Shown piece by piece: positions 10,177-18,880 of a stretch of 36,990 nt of DNA. Both the position numbers and the translations under genes were made by a program. The DNA comes from Alphaproteobacteria bacterium (GTDB lineage: Bacteria > Pseudomonadota > Alphaproteobacteria > Rhodospirillales > Rhodospirillaceae): positions 1 through 36,990 of the forward strand of contig JAUVUZ010000027.1 of the NCBI GenBank assembly GCA_030604885.1, given 5' to 3'. The notes beneath the pieces were generated by a model that worked only from the letters and a program-made list of their open reading frames with translations, had not been told where the DNA came from and searched no databases. Each line of letters opens with the position of its first letter. Positions within the stretch are counted from its first letter, which is position 1.

Positions 10177-10875
10177 CTAGGGCAGGAAGCGGCCGAGCGG
10201 CGGGTGCGGCAGATCGAGCCGCCCGGCAACGCCGTCCGCCTCGGCTTTCATGCGGAAGTCGCGCGGCGCTTCGGGGTTTTGGTTGGGGTAGGCTTGGACC
10301 ACCGGGTGGGCCGGGGCGAACGCCTCGCCCGAGGGCGTGAGCGGCGCCAGAACCGCCGGGAAGCGCAGCGCGTCGTAGGCCGCGCCGGGGTAGGCCCAGG
10401 CGTGGAACCAGCGGGCGCCGTTGCGGCAGCCCGTGCCGGTCCAGAAGAACCCCTGGCCTTCCAGCTCCACCGGCCGGGCGAGCGGCGCGAACGCGCCGTC
10501 GGCGGCGAGGGCCGAGTCGAGGCGCGCCATCTCGGCGGCGCCCCAGGTGCCGGTGCGCTGCTCGCCGCGCCAGGGCAGCTCGGGGGCGGCCGGGTCGATC
10601 GCCACCGCCGCCCAGTTGGGGGCGCGCAGGCGCAGCTCCGTCACCCGGTAGCCGCTGCCGGGGGTCTCCACCGCCTCCACCACCCGCACGTCCTCGTCCC
10701 AGATCGCGTTGTGGATCAGGCGCACCCGGTCGAGGCCGGTCTCGCACTGCATGTCGTCGCCCGAGACGTAGGAAAACCACGTCAGCCGCCGCACCGCCGG
10801 GTCGCGCACGTCCCCGATGGCGGTACAACCGCCGAGGGTGGCCAGCGCCGCGAGCGCGGCGATCATCGCTTTCAT
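10177..10875 (-). CDS. Putative lipoprotein of unknown function
   Basis: The 232-residue protein begins with a lipoprotein signal peptide: a charged start, a hydrophobic core and the lipobox LGGC at residues 14-17, so it should be lipid-anchored in the envelope. The mature part contains WFSYVSGDDMQCETGLDRVR, VRLIHNAIWDEDVRVVEAVE and FFWTGTGCRNGARWF. Conserved-looking Trp, Tyr and Cys residues suggest a small folded domain. I do not recognise the family. It is transcribed divergently from the SPOR-domain carboxypeptidase, with a 201-base shared upstream region, and lies 117 bases upstream of clpS on the same strand. GGGAGAG upstream supports this start. No function is proposed. Confidence 0.75.
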   Translation of the reverse strand: MKAMIAALAALATLGGCTAIGDVRDPAVRRLTWFSYVSGDDMQCETGLDRVRLIHNAIWDEDVRVVEAVETPGSGYRVTELRLRAPNWAAVAIDPAAPELPWRGEQRTGTWGAAEMARLDSALAADGAFAPLARPVELEGQGFFWTGTGCRNGARWFHAWAYPGAAYDALRFPAVLAPLTPSGEAFAPAHPVVQAYPNQNPEAPRDFRMKAEADGVAGRLDLPHPPLGRFLP

Positions 10876-10925
10876 TTCGGTTCGCTCTCCCGTTGTTCCG
10901 ATGGGGGAATTCTGGGGTCTCGGCG

Positions 10926-10956
10926 GCCAAGAATCCAGGCGATTCGCCAAGATTCC
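10926..10956. repeat. Pair of 11-bp direct repeats in a divergent promoter region
   Basis: GCCAAGAATCC (10926-10936) and GCCAAGATTCC (10946-10956) differ by one base and are spaced exactly 20 bases start to start, about two helical turns. They lie between the divergent lipoprotein and carboxypeptidase genes, where a dimeric regulator could bind. No regulator is identified. Confidence 0.35.
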
Positions 10957-11076
10957 CGCCGAGTCGGGGAAAAACGGCCTGGACAGCCGAGTCGTCCATG
11001 ACTTATGGTGGCGCGATCGGCCCAAGAGGACGGGGCGGAGAACCGCCCCACGTGCTTTTTCGTAGAGGTGATGGCG

Positions 11077-12432
11077 ATGAACCCGCTCGCCCTGCTCGTC
11101 CGAGCGACTTGCGCCCACGCGGCGCGGCGGCACGCCCGCCATCTCGCTCTGGCCTGTCTCGGATTGATGTTCCTGGTGTCGCCCTCGGCGGCGTTCGCGC
11201 GCTACGCCGCGTTCGTGATGGACGCGGACACCGGCCAGACCATCTACGCCGACAAGGCCGAGGAGCAGAACCACCCGGCCTCCCTCACCAAGATGATGAC
11301 GCTCTACCTGCTGTTCGAGGACATGCAGCTCGGCCGCGTCACCCCCGCCACCAAGCTCAAGGTGACGGCGCGGGCGGAGCGCCAGCCGCCCTCCGCCCTC
11401 GGCCTGCGCAAGGGCCAGACCATCACCGTGCAGGACGCGATCCGCGCGCTGGTGATCAAGTCCGCCAACGACGTGGCGGTGACGGTGGCGGAAAACCTCG
11501 CCGCCGACGAAGCCACCTTCGCGGTCCGCATGACCAAGAAGGCGCAGCTCCTCGGCATGTCGCGCACGGTGTTCAAGAACGCCTCGGGCCTGCACCACAA
11601 GCAGCAGGTCACCACCGCCCACGACCTGGCGCGCCTCGCGCTGGCCCTGCGGCGGGACTTCCCCAAGCAGTACGCCTACTTCTCGCTCAAGGAATTCGAG
11701 TGGGAGGGGCAGACCATCCTCACCCACAACAACCTGATGAAGTCGTACCCCGGCGCCGACGGCCTCAAGACCGGCTTCATCCAGGCCTCGGGCTTCAACC
11801 TCGCCGCCTCGGCGGCGCGCGACGGGCGGCGCCTGATCGCGGTGGTGATGGGCGGCGACACCGCCGCCTGGCGCGACCGCCGCACCGCCGACCTGCTCGA
11901 CCGCGGCTTCGACGAGGTGGCCTACGCCAAGGCCAAGCCCCCGGCCCCGCCGCTCAACCCGAAGAACCAGACCGCCGTGGCCGCGCTCGCCAAGTATGCG
12001 CCGCCGCCGGCCGCCGACGCGGTGGGCGAGGGCGACACCGAAACCGGCCTCGACCTCGCGGGCGAGACGATGCTGCCGATCCCCGACATGCCGCCGCCGC
12101 CCTCGCAGGCCGCCGCGGCGCCGCGCAAGCCCAAGGCGCCGGAAAAGACCGTCGCCGCCCTCTCCGCCCCCGCCGCGCCGCGCAAGCCCTCGGGCGACTG
12201 GGCGATCCAGGTGGGCGCCTATTCCGACCGCCGCGCCGCCGAAACCGCCGCCAACCACGCGGTCACCGCCCAGGGCGACGCGGGCGGCGCCAATCCCCGC
12301 ATCGAAGCCTTCAAGGGCGGCGAGCGCACCCTTTACCGCGCCCGCGTCGTCGGCCTTTCGTCCGACGAGGCGCAGCGCGCCTGCGCCCAGTTGAAGCGCG
12401 AGTCCAAGCCCTGCATGGTGCTGCGCCCCTAG
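11077..12432 (+). CDS. D-alanyl-D-alanine carboxypeptidase (peptidase S11) with C-terminal SPOR domain
   Basis: The 451-residue periplasmic enzyme trims the terminal D-Ala from peptidoglycan pentapeptides. After a signal peptide ending near AAFA it shows all three active-site motifs of S11 penicillin-binding proteins: SLTK near residue 69, SAN near 129 and KTG near 231. A proline- and alanine-rich linker (about 290-370) leads to a SPOR domain that begins at DWAIQVGAYSDRRAAE and ends at KPCMVLRP. SPOR domains bind denuded glycan at the division septum, which suggests that the enzyme is targeted to the septum. The start at 11077 follows AGAGGTG; 11071 is possible. The C-terminal amphipathic anchor of classical DacA/DacC is replaced by the SPOR part. 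Confidence 0.92.
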   Translation: MNPLALLVRATCAHAARRHARHLALACLGLMFLVSPSAAFARYAAFVMDADTGQTIYADKAEEQNHPASLTKMMTLYLLFEDMQLGRVTPATKLKVTARAERQPPSALGLRKGQTITVQDAIRALVIKSANDVAVTVAENLAADEATFAVRMTKKAQLLGMSRTVFKNASGLHHKQQVTTAHDLARLALALRRDFPKQYAYFSLKEFEWEGQTILTHNNLMKSYPGADGLKTGFIQASGFNLAASAARDGRRLIAVVMGGDTAAWRDRRTADLLDRGFDEVAYAKAKPPAPPLNPKNQTAVAALAKYAPPPAADAVGEGDTETGLDLAGETMLPIPDMPPPPSQAAAAPRKPKAPEKTVAALSAPAAPRKPSGDWAIQVGAYSDRRAAETAANHAVTAQGDAGGANPRIEAFKGGERTLYRARVVGLSSDEAQRACAQLKRESKPCMVLRP

Positions 12433-12457
12433 GTGCTGTCCCCGGCGCGAACCCACG

Positions 12458-12490
12458 AACCCCCGGGGCCTTCCCGGGGGTTTCGCGTTT
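12458..12490 (+). terminator. Rho-independent terminator after the carboxypeptidase gene
   Basis: A 10-bp stem (12458-12467 with 12473-12482, AACCCCCGGG and its complement) with a five-base loop is followed by TTTCGCGTTT. It lies 25 bases past the stop and also touches the end of the opposing GntR gene. Confidence 0.75.
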
Positions 12491-13260
12491 CAGCGGCCCA
12501 GGGCGCGCGCGTCGTCGCGCTCGAAGAGGTCGGGATACTTCGCCTCCAGCGCCGGGAGGGATTTGTCCAGCTCGCAGAAGTGTTCGGACAGGGCCTCCCG
12601 CGCCGCCGCCCAGTCCCCCGCCGCGATGCCCGCGACGATCGCCTTGTGCTGGCGGATCAGCGCCGCCAGCGGTGTGGTCTGCGGCAGGCTGAGGAAGCGC
12701 ACCCGGTCCATGTGCGACTTGGCGTCCTCGATGATCGCCCACGCCATCGGCAGATCGGCGCACTCGGCGAGCAGGCGGTGGAACTCCTCGTCGAGCTTGA
12801 GGAAGGCGTGGGGTTCCGGCTCGGCGGCGGCGATCGCCTGGCGCTCGAGGTTGAGGGCGAGGGCGGCGAGGCTCTCGGGGCGCCGCAGCGCGCAGGCGCG
12901 CTCCACCGTCGCCGCCTCCACCGCGCGGCGGATCACCTGGGCGTCGCGCACGTCCTTGGGCGAAATCCGCGCCACCCGGGTGCCGCGCTGCGGCAGCACG
13001 TGCAGAAGGCCCGAAAGCTCCAGTCGCACGAACGCGTCGTGGACCGGCTGGCGGCTGGCGCCGAACTGGCGCGCCACCTCCGCCTCCGAGACGATCTGCC
13101 CGGGGGTGAGCCGGAGGCAGACGATCGCCTCGCGGATCGCGCGGTAGACCCGCGGGCCGATGGCTTCGGTGGAAAACGGATCGAGGGGAAGGAATACCGA
13201 CACCGGGGGAGCCGCCTGCGCTGTTGCCTCTGAAGCGAAGAATACAGGATGACATTTCAC
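12490..13260 (-). CDS. GntR-family transcriptional regulator with FCD domain
   Basis: The 256-residue regulator has a GntR winged helix (about residues 36-98) with GQIVSEAEVARQFGASRQPV and LLHVLPQRGTRVA. An FCD ligand-binding domain follows, with the likely metal-binding residues in KLDEEFHRLLAE and the later QHKAIVAGI and LSEHF histidines. FCD regulators respond to small organic acids and usually repress a nearby catabolic or transport operon. This gene is divergent from a TRAP transporter operon, with a palindrome between them. The start is uncertain: the frame opens with GTG at 13260 without a good ribosome site, and GTG at 13203 is an alternative that would keep the whole winged helix. 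Confidence 0.9.
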   Translation of the reverse strand: MKCHPVFFASEATAQAAPPVSVFLPLDPFSTEAIGPRVYRAIREAIVCLRLTPGQIVSEAEVARQFGASRQPVHDAFVRLELSGLLHVLPQRGTRVARISPKDVRDAQVIRRAVEAATVERACALRRPESLAALALNLERQAIAAAEPEPHAFLKLDEEFHRLLAECADLPMAWAIIEDAKSHMDRVRFLSLPQTTPLAALIRQHKAIVAGIAAGDWAAAREALSEHFCELDKSLPALEAKYPDLFERDDARALGR

Positions 13261-13280
13261 CCGCCAATGGTATTCTAGCC

Positions 13281-13296
13281 AACTAACATGTCAGTT
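13281..13296. promoter_or_regulatory. Candidate operator palindrome for the GntR/FCD regulator
   Basis: AACTAACATGTCAGTT is an inverted repeat in which 14 of 16 positions pair. It lies in the 79-base gap between the divergent regulator gene and dctP, the usual place for a GntR-type operator. Binding is inferred from position and symmetry only. Confidence 0.5.
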
Positions 13297-13339
13297 GCGT
13301 TCGGCCAGCCCGATCAAGAGGCGTTTCAGGGAGCGAATC

Positions 13340-14320
13340 ATGGCATCCAGTTGGAAAATCGGCGCGGCCGCCTGCGGGCTGATCGTCGCCGCCGCCCTCG
13401 GCAGCGCCCAGGCGGCGGACTACACCCTCAACATCAACACCGCCCTCACCACCGACGACCCGCTCTACAAGGGCCTCGAAAGCTTGAAGGCATCGGTGGA
13501 GGCGCGCTCCCAGGGGCGGATGGCGATCCGCCTGTTCCCCGGCTCGCAGTTGGGCAAGGACGAGGACGTGCTGGAGCAGGCGCGCGCCGGGGCCGCCAAC
13601 GCGGTGGTGGTGGACGGCGGGCGCCTCGCCGTGTTCGTCAAGGATTTCGGCGTGCTCTCCGCCCCCTACCTCACCTCGGGCTACGCCGACGTGCGCAAGG
13701 TGGTGACCTCGCCGATGTTCGACGAAATGTCGGCCAGGCTGGCGAAAAGCGCGCGGCTCCAGGTGCTGTCGTTCAACTGGTGGCAGGGGGAGCGGCATCT
13801 GCTCACCAACAAGCCGGTGAAGACCCCGGCGGACTTGGCAGGCGTGCGGATGCGCACCCCCGGCGCGCCGGTGTGGATGGAAACCATTCGCGCCATGGGC
13901 GCGACGCCGACGCCGATGGCGTGGGCCGACGTCTACTCGGCGCTTCAGACCCAGGTGATCGACGCGGTGGAGGCCCAGGTTCCGGCGGCCTACGGCTCGC
14001 GGCTCTACGAGGTCACCAAGGTGATGACCAAGACCGGCCACTTCAACCTCATCACCGGGGTGGTGACCTCGGCGGCGTGGTTCGAGAAGCTGCCGCCGGA
14101 CCTCCGCGAGATGCTCAAAGAGGAAACCCTGAAGGCGGGCGACGTCGCCTCCCACGGCACCGAGGCGGCGATCGCCGACCTCGAGACGAAGATGAAGGCG
14201 GCGGGCATGACCGTGGCCGAGGTGGACACCGCGCCGTTCGTCGCCGCCACCGCCGGGGTCTACGCCAAGATCGGCTACGCCGACCTCAAGACCAAAATCG
14301 ACGCCATCGTCGACAAGTGA
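13340..14320 (+). CDS. dctP: TRAP transporter substrate-binding protein, DctP family
   Basis: The 326-residue periplasmic protein has a clear signal peptide ending in SAQA (about residue 28). The DctP fold then shows YTLNINTALTTDDPLYKGL, FPGSQLGKDEDVLEQARAG and GVRMRTPGAPVWMETIRAMG. The arginine in VRMR is the family residue that clamps a substrate carboxylate. The WADVYSALQTQVIDAVEAQ segment is also typical. It captures a carboxylate or sugar acid for the membrane components encoded next. GGGAGCG precedes the ATG at 13340. It is first in the dctPQM operon and divergent from the FCD regulator gene. The exact substrate cannot be read from sequence. Confidence 0.95.
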   Translation: MASSWKIGAAACGLIVAAALGSAQAADYTLNINTALTTDDPLYKGLESLKASVEARSQGRMAIRLFPGSQLGKDEDVLEQARAGAANAVVVDGGRLAVFVKDFGVLSAPYLTSGYADVRKVVTSPMFDEMSARLAKSARLQVLSFNWWQGERHLLTNKPVKTPADLAGVRMRTPGAPVWMETIRAMGATPTPMAWADVYSALQTQVIDAVEAQVPAAYGSRLYEVTKVMTKTGHFNLITGVVTSAAWFEKLPPDLREMLKEETLKAGDVASHGTEAAIADLETKMKAAGMTVAEVDTAPFVAATAGVYAKIGYADLKTKIDAIVDK

Positions 14321-14333
14321 CGGAGCGGACCCG

Positions 14334-14831
14334 ATGATCCTGCGGATCGAAGCCCTGCTCGCGCGGGCGCTGCTGGCGGGCATGGTGACGCTGGTGTTCT
14401 CGGCCGGGGTGCTGCGCTGGTTCGGCATGCCCCTGGTGTGGGCGATGGACGTGGCGCAGCTGCTGTTCGTGTGGGCGGCGTTCCTGGGGGCGGACATGGC
14501 TATGCGCCGACGCGGCCTGATCGCCGTGGACCTGTTCGTGCGCTGGCTGCCGACCCGCTGGCGGGCGCCGGTGGACCTCCTTACCGGCTGCGTGGTGCTG
14601 GCGTTCCTCGCGGCGATGGCGGTGCTGGGGTACGACCTCGTGGTCCTCAACATCGAGCGCGAGTTCGGCGACAGCGGCATCAGCTACGGCTTCGTCACCG
14701 CCGCGGTGCCGGTGGGCTGCGGCCTGCTGGGACTGACCCTGGCGGGGCAGCTGTGGCAGACCGCGCGCTCGCTGTTCGGGCGGCCGAAGCTGGTGTTCTC
14801 CCCCGACCGCGCCGAGGACGCCGCGCCATGA
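14334..14831 (+). CDS. dctQ: TRAP transporter small permease, DctQ family
   Basis: The 165-residue inner-membrane protein has four hydrophobic helices and the DctQ landmarks FVWAAFLGADMAMRRRGLIAVD and ISYGFVTAAVPVG. It forms the small membrane subunit that joins the large DctM permease. It begins 13 bases after the dctP stop behind GGAGCGG. Its TGA overlaps the dctM ATG (ATGA at 14828-14831), so translation of the two is coupled. Confidence 0.93.
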   Translation: MILRIEALLARALLAGMVTLVFSAGVLRWFGMPLVWAMDVAQLLFVWAAFLGADMAMRRRGLIAVDLFVRWLPTRWRAPVDLLTGCVVLAFLAAMAVLGYDLVVLNIEREFGDSGISYGFVTAAVPVGCGLLGLTLAGQLWQTARSLFGRPKLVFSPDRAEDAAP

Positions 14832-16117
14832 CCGACGCCATGCTGCTGCTCACCCTGCTGTTCTTCGGCCTGATGATGCTGGGGGTGCCGGTGGCGTTCG
14901 CCATCGGCATTTCCGGGTTCTCGTTCTTCGCCGTCAGCGCCACCATGCCCGCCGCCATCGGCGTGCAGCAGGTGGCCTCCGCCTCGCAGAGCTTTCCGCT
15001 GCTGGCGGTGCCGTTCTTCGTGCTCGCCGGGCACATGATGAACAAGACCGGCATCACCCGGCGGCTGATCCGCTGTTCCGAGGTGCTGGTGTCGTGGATG
15101 GCGGGCGGCATGGCGCAGGTGTGCATCGTGCTCTCGACGCTGATGGGCGGCGTCTCCGGCTCGGCGGTGGCCGACGCGGCGATGGAGGCGCGCATCCTCG
15201 GGCCGGATTTGATCCGCAACGGCTACTCGCGCGGCTTCACCTGCGCCACCATCGCGATCTGCTCGCTGATCACCGCCACCATCCCGCCGAGCCTGGGGCT
15301 GATCCTCTACGGCTTCGTCGGCGGCGTCTCGATCGGCAAGCTGTTCCTCGCCGGGGTGATTCCCGGGCTGATGATGATGGCGGGGCTGATGACCACGGTG
15401 TGGCTGATCTCGCGCCGACGCGGCTACCGCTCCGCCGCCGCGCGGCCGCCCACCTGGGCGGCGGTACGCGCCGCGGTGGGCGAGGCGAAGTGGGCGTTGC
15501 TGTTCCCGGTGGCGCTGCTGGCGGCGATTCGCGGCGGCCTGTTCACCCCCTCCGAGGTGGGCGCCTTCGCGGTGGTCTACGCGGTGGTGGTTGGGGTGCT
15601 GCTGCACAAGGAGCTGACCTGGCGCGACGCCATGGACGCGCTGCTCCAGGGCGCCGTCGACAACGGCCTGATCGTGCTCATCATCATGTTCTCGGGGATG
15701 GTGGGCTACGCGATCATCTTCGAGCAGGCGCCCCAGGCGATCGCCGCGGCGATGCTGGAGCTGTCGCGCGACCCGCTGGTGATGCTGGGGCTGATCGTGG
15801 TGTTCCTGCTGATCGCCGGGTGCTTCGTCGAGGCGACCGTGCTGGTGCTGCTGCTGACCCCGATCTTCCTGCCGATCGTGCGCCAACTCGGGGTGGACGA
15901 GGTCCACTTCGGCATCGTGATGATGACCATGGTCACCTTCGGCGGCATGACGCCGCCGGTGGGGGTGGCGATGTTCACGGTGTGCGGCCTGCTCGATTGC
16001 CCGGTGGACGAATATCTGGTGGAGGCGCTGCCGCTGATCGCCACCGTCCTGCTGTTGGTGGCGGTGCTGATCCTCTTCCCCGGGATTTCGCTGTTCCTAC
16101 CCAATCTGCTGATGTGA
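14828..16117 (+). CDS. dctM: TRAP transporter large permease, DctM family
   Basis: The 429-residue protein is the sodium-driven translocation subunit of the TRAP system, with about twelve hydrophobic helices. Family landmarks are VPVAFAIGISGFSFF, LLAVPFFVLAGHMMNKTGI, STLMGGVSGSAVADAAMEA, TATIPPSLGLILYGFVGGVS, and near the C terminus FGGMTPPVGVAMFTVCGL. The start is fixed by the ATGA overlap with dctQ. Its last 21 bases overlap, tail to tail, the end of the phosphomannomutase gene on the other strand, so no separate terminator is present. Confidence 0.96.
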   Translation: MTDAMLLLTLLFFGLMMLGVPVAFAIGISGFSFFAVSATMPAAIGVQQVASASQSFPLLAVPFFVLAGHMMNKTGITRRLIRCSEVLVSWMAGGMAQVCIVLSTLMGGVSGSAVADAAMEARILGPDLIRNGYSRGFTCATIAICSLITATIPPSLGLILYGFVGGVSIGKLFLAGVIPGLMMMAGLMTTVWLISRRRGYRSAAARPPTWAAVRAAVGEAKWALLFPVALLAAIRGGLFTPSEVGAFAVVYAVVVGVLLHKELTWRDAMDALLQGAVDNGLIVLIIMFSGMVGYAIIFEQAPQAIAAAMLELSRDPLVMLGLIVVFLLIAGCFVEATVLVLLLTPIFLPIVRQLGVDEVHFGIVMMTMVTFGGMTPPVGVAMFTVCGLLDCPVDEYLVEALPLIATVLLLVAVLILFPGISLFLPNLLM

Positions 16118-17506
16118 GGCGAGGCCCTCGGGCGGCGGCACCCCCGCGTCGGCGAGCGCGGCGGCGGCGGCGGCCTTGGCCTGCCCCAGGCGCTCCAGGG
16201 TGTCCGCCTCGCAGCGCACCACCAGCTCCGCCTGGGTGTTGGAGGCGCGCAGCAGCCACCAGCCGCCCGCGCACTCCACCCGCACGCCGTCGGTGTCGTC
16301 GTAGATCGTCCCCGCCGCGTCGAGGGCGGCGGCGGCGGCGTCCACCACCGCGAACTTGTGGTCGTCGTCGCAGGGAATGCGGATTTCCGGCGTCGCCCAC
16401 AGGCGCGGCAGGGCGCCGTGCCAGTCGGAGAGCGGCGCCTTGCGCGCGCCCAAGGCCTGGAGCAGCCGCAGCGCGGCATAGACGCCGTCGTCGCAGCCGG
16501 TGTAGCCGTCGGCGAAAAAGATGTGGCCGCTCATCTCCCCCGCCAGGGGGGCGCCCAGCTCGGCCATGCGGGCGCGGATGCGGGAATGGCCGGTGCGGGT
16601 CATCACCGCCCGGCCGCCGAGGGCGCGGATGCGGTCGAACAGCACCCGCGACGCCTTGACGTCGCCGAGGATGGTCGCCCCCGGGCGGCGCGCCAGCACG
16701 TCCTCCGCCAGCAGCGCGAGGATGCGGTCGCCCCAGAGGATTTCGCCCCGGTCGTCCACCACGCCCAGGCGGTCGCCGTCGCCGTCGAAGGCGAAGCCCA
16801 CGTCGGCGCCGGTCTCCGCCACCGCGCGGATCAGGTGGTCGAGGTTCTCGGGCACCGTCGGGTCCGGGTGATGGTGGGGAAAGGCGCCGTCCACCGCGTC
16901 GAACAGCACGGTATGGCGGCCGGGCAGCGCCTTCACCACCTCGCGCACCACCGGGCCGGTGGCGCCGCTGCCGCAATCCCACACCGCGTGGATCGGCCGC
17001 GCCAGGGAGACGCCCTGGAGCAGCCGCGCCACATAGGCCCCGGCCACCTCGTAGGCGCCCTCGGAGCCTTCGCCGGAGACGAAATCCCCGGCGGCGGCGC
17101 GGCGGCCGAGGGCGCGGATGTCCGGCCCGAACAGCGGCTTGCCGCGCATCGTCATCTTGAAGCCGTTGTGGTCCGCCGGGTTGTGGCTGGCGGTGACCAT
17201 CACGCCGCCGTCGGCGCCGAGTTCGTCCACCGCGAAGTGCAGCATCGGCGTCGGCCCGCAGCCGATGCGGAGCACGCTCATGCCGGTGGCGGTGAGGCCG
17301 TCGATCAGCGCGGCGGCGAGGTCGGGGGAACTCATCCGGCCGTCGCGGCCGACCACCACGTCGCGGCCGCCGCGCGCCGCCAGCTCGGAGCCGAAGGCGA
17401 GGCCGAGGGCCACGGCGTCGGCGATGCGCAGGTTGCGCCCGACGACGCCGCGGATGTCGTAATCGCGGAGGATCGCAGGATCGAAGCTGTGGGCCTGCGC
17501 CCTCAA
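16097..17506 (-). CDS. algC: Phosphomannomutase/phosphoglucomutase
   Basis: The 469-residue alpha-D-phosphohexomutase interconverts mannose- or glucose-6-phosphate and the 1-phosphates. Motifs are LRDYDIRGVVG near residue 13, the phosphoserine loop VTASHNPADHNGFKM with Ser near 107, the metal loop FDGDGDRLGVVD, the sugar-specificity loop GEMSGHIFF, and a C-terminal RASNTQAELVVR phosphate-binding loop. The best start is TTG at 17506, behind GAGGGGGCGGG and overlapping the ugd stop. A much longer frame reaching into ugd is a high-GC artefact. It is the last gene of the galU-ugd-algC group and supplies hexose-1-phosphates for surface polysaccharides. Whether mannose or glucose is the main substrate is open. 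Confidence 0.93.
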   Translation of the reverse strand: MRAQAHSFDPAILRDYDIRGVVGRNLRIADAVALGLAFGSELAARGGRDVVVGRDGRMSSPDLAAALIDGLTATGMSVLRIGCGPTPMLHFAVDELGADGGVMVTASHNPADHNGFKMTMRGKPLFGPDIRALGRRAAAGDFVSGEGSEGAYEVAGAYVARLLQGVSLARPIHAVWDCGSGATGPVVREVVKALPGRHTVLFDAVDGAFPHHHPDPTVPENLDHLIRAVAETGADVGFAFDGDGDRLGVVDDRGEILWGDRILALLAEDVLARRPGATILGDVKASRVLFDRIRALGGRAVMTRTGHSRIRARMAELGAPLAGEMSGHIFFADGYTGCDDGVYAALRLLQALGARKAPLSDWHGALPRLWATPEIRIPCDDDHKFAVVDAAAAALDAAGTIYDDTDGVRVECAGGWWLLRASNTQAELVVRCEADTLERLGQAKAAAAAALADAGVPPPEGLASHQQIG

Positions 17507-18852
17507 CCCGCCCCCTCGACGGCCTTGACCGAACGCAGCGACGGCGCGACCGGTGGGCGGCCGACGCAGGTGTAGGCGAAGCCCTGCTCGGCCATCGCCT
17601 TGGGGTCGTAGATGTTGCGCAGGTCCACCACCACCGGCGCCGCCATCAGCGCCTTGACCCGCGCGAGGTCGAGGCTGCGGAAGGCGTTCCACTCGGTGAT
17701 CACCACCAGCGCGTCGGCGCCCTCCATGGTGGCGTAGACGTCGTCGGCGTAGGCCACCGCCGCGGGCAGCAGCTTCTTCGCCTCGTTCACGCCCTCGGGG
17801 TCGAAGGCCGAGACGCTCGCCCCGGCGGCGATCAGCGCGGGCACCAGGTCGAGGCTGGGGCTGTCGCGCATGTCGTCGGTGTTGGGCTTGAAGGTGAGGC
17901 CGAGCACGGCGATGCGCTTGCCCGAAAGATTGCCGCCCACCGCCGCGGACACGCGGTCGGCGAGGGCCTTCTTGCGGGTGTCGTTGACCTCGACGGTGGC
18001 CTCGATCAGGCGCATCGGGCTGTCGGCGTCGCGGGCGGTGCGCACCAGGGCCAGGGTGTCCTTGGGGAAGCACGAGCCGCCGTAGCCGGGGCCGGGGTGC
18101 AGGAACTTCTTGCCGATGCGGCCGTCGAGGCCGATGCCGCGGGCGACGTCGTGGACGTCGGCGCCCACCGCCTCGCACAGGTCGGCGATCTCGTTGATGA
18201 AGGTGATCTTCATCGCGAGGAAGGCGTTGCCCGCGTACTTGATGAGTTCCGAGGTCTCGCGGTTGGTGAAGACGATCGGCGTCTCGATCAGGTAGAGCAC
18301 GCGGTAGAGCTGGCGCATCACCTCGCGGGCGCGCTCGGATTCGGTGCCGATCACCACCCGGTCCGGGCGCATGAAGTCGTTGATCGCCGAGCCTTCGCGC
18401 AGGAACTCGGGGTTGGACACCACGTCCACCTCCGGCCGCACCTTGCGGATGATCGCCTCCACCTCGCGCCCGGTGCCCACCGGCACGGTCGACTTGGTGA
18501 CCACCACGGTGTAGCCGTCGATGGCGTGGGCGATCTCCTCGGCGGCGGCGTAGACGTAGGAGAGGTCGGCGTGGCCGTCGCCGCGCCGCGACGGCGTGCC
18601 GACGGCGATGAACACCGCGTCCGCCCCCTTCACCGAGGCCGCGAGGTCGGTGGAGAACGACAGCCGCCCGGCCTTGACGTTGGAGGCCACCAGGGCGTCG
18701 AGGCCCGGTTCGTAGATCGGAATCTCGCCCTTCTTGAGGCGTTCGATTTTCGCCACGTCCTTGTCGACGCACACCACGTCGACGCCGAACTCGGAGAAAC
18801 AGGTGCCCGAAACCAGACCGACGTAGCCGGTCCCGATCATCGCAATCCGCAT
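17503..18852 (-). CDS. ugd: UDP-glucose 6-dehydrogenase
   Basis: The 449-residue enzyme oxidises UDP-glucose to UDP-glucuronate with two NAD+. It has an N-terminal Rossmann motif MIGTGYVGLVSGTCFSEFG and the segment SNPEFLREGSAI. The catalytic cysteine lies in GPGYGGSCFPKDT near residue 260, and the NAD-domain segment FKPNTDDMRDSPSL is present. Length is normal. AAAGGG precedes the ATG. It follows galU by 28 bases, so substrate and product enzymes are co-expressed. The stop overlaps the proposed TTG start of the mutase gene. The product feeds uronic-acid-containing polysaccharides or lipids. Confidence 0.97.
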   Translation of the reverse strand: MRIAMIGTGYVGLVSGTCFSEFGVDVVCVDKDVAKIERLKKGEIPIYEPGLDALVASNVKAGRLSFSTDLAASVKGADAVFIAVGTPSRRGDGHADLSYVYAAAEEIAHAIDGYTVVVTKSTVPVGTGREVEAIIRKVRPEVDVVSNPEFLREGSAINDFMRPDRVVIGTESERAREVMRQLYRVLYLIETPIVFTNRETSELIKYAGNAFLAMKITFINEIADLCEAVGADVHDVARGIGLDGRIGKKFLHPGPGYGGSCFPKDTLALVRTARDADSPMRLIEATVEVNDTRKKALADRVSAAVGGNLSGKRIAVLGLTFKPNTDDMRDSPSLDLVPALIAAGASVSAFDPEGVNEAKKLLPAAVAYADDVYATMEGADALVVITEWNAFRSLDLARVKALMAAPVVVDLRNIYDPKAMAEQGFAYTCVGRPPVAPSLRSVKAVEGAG

Positions 18853-18880
18853 CTCGATACCCTTTCGCTCTGGTTCGAAG

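Noticed and set aside
17507-18772. Upstream extension of the phosphomannomutase frame through ugd
   Set aside because: The extension is an out-of-frame reading of ugd; homology to phosphomannomutases starts just after the TTG at 17506.
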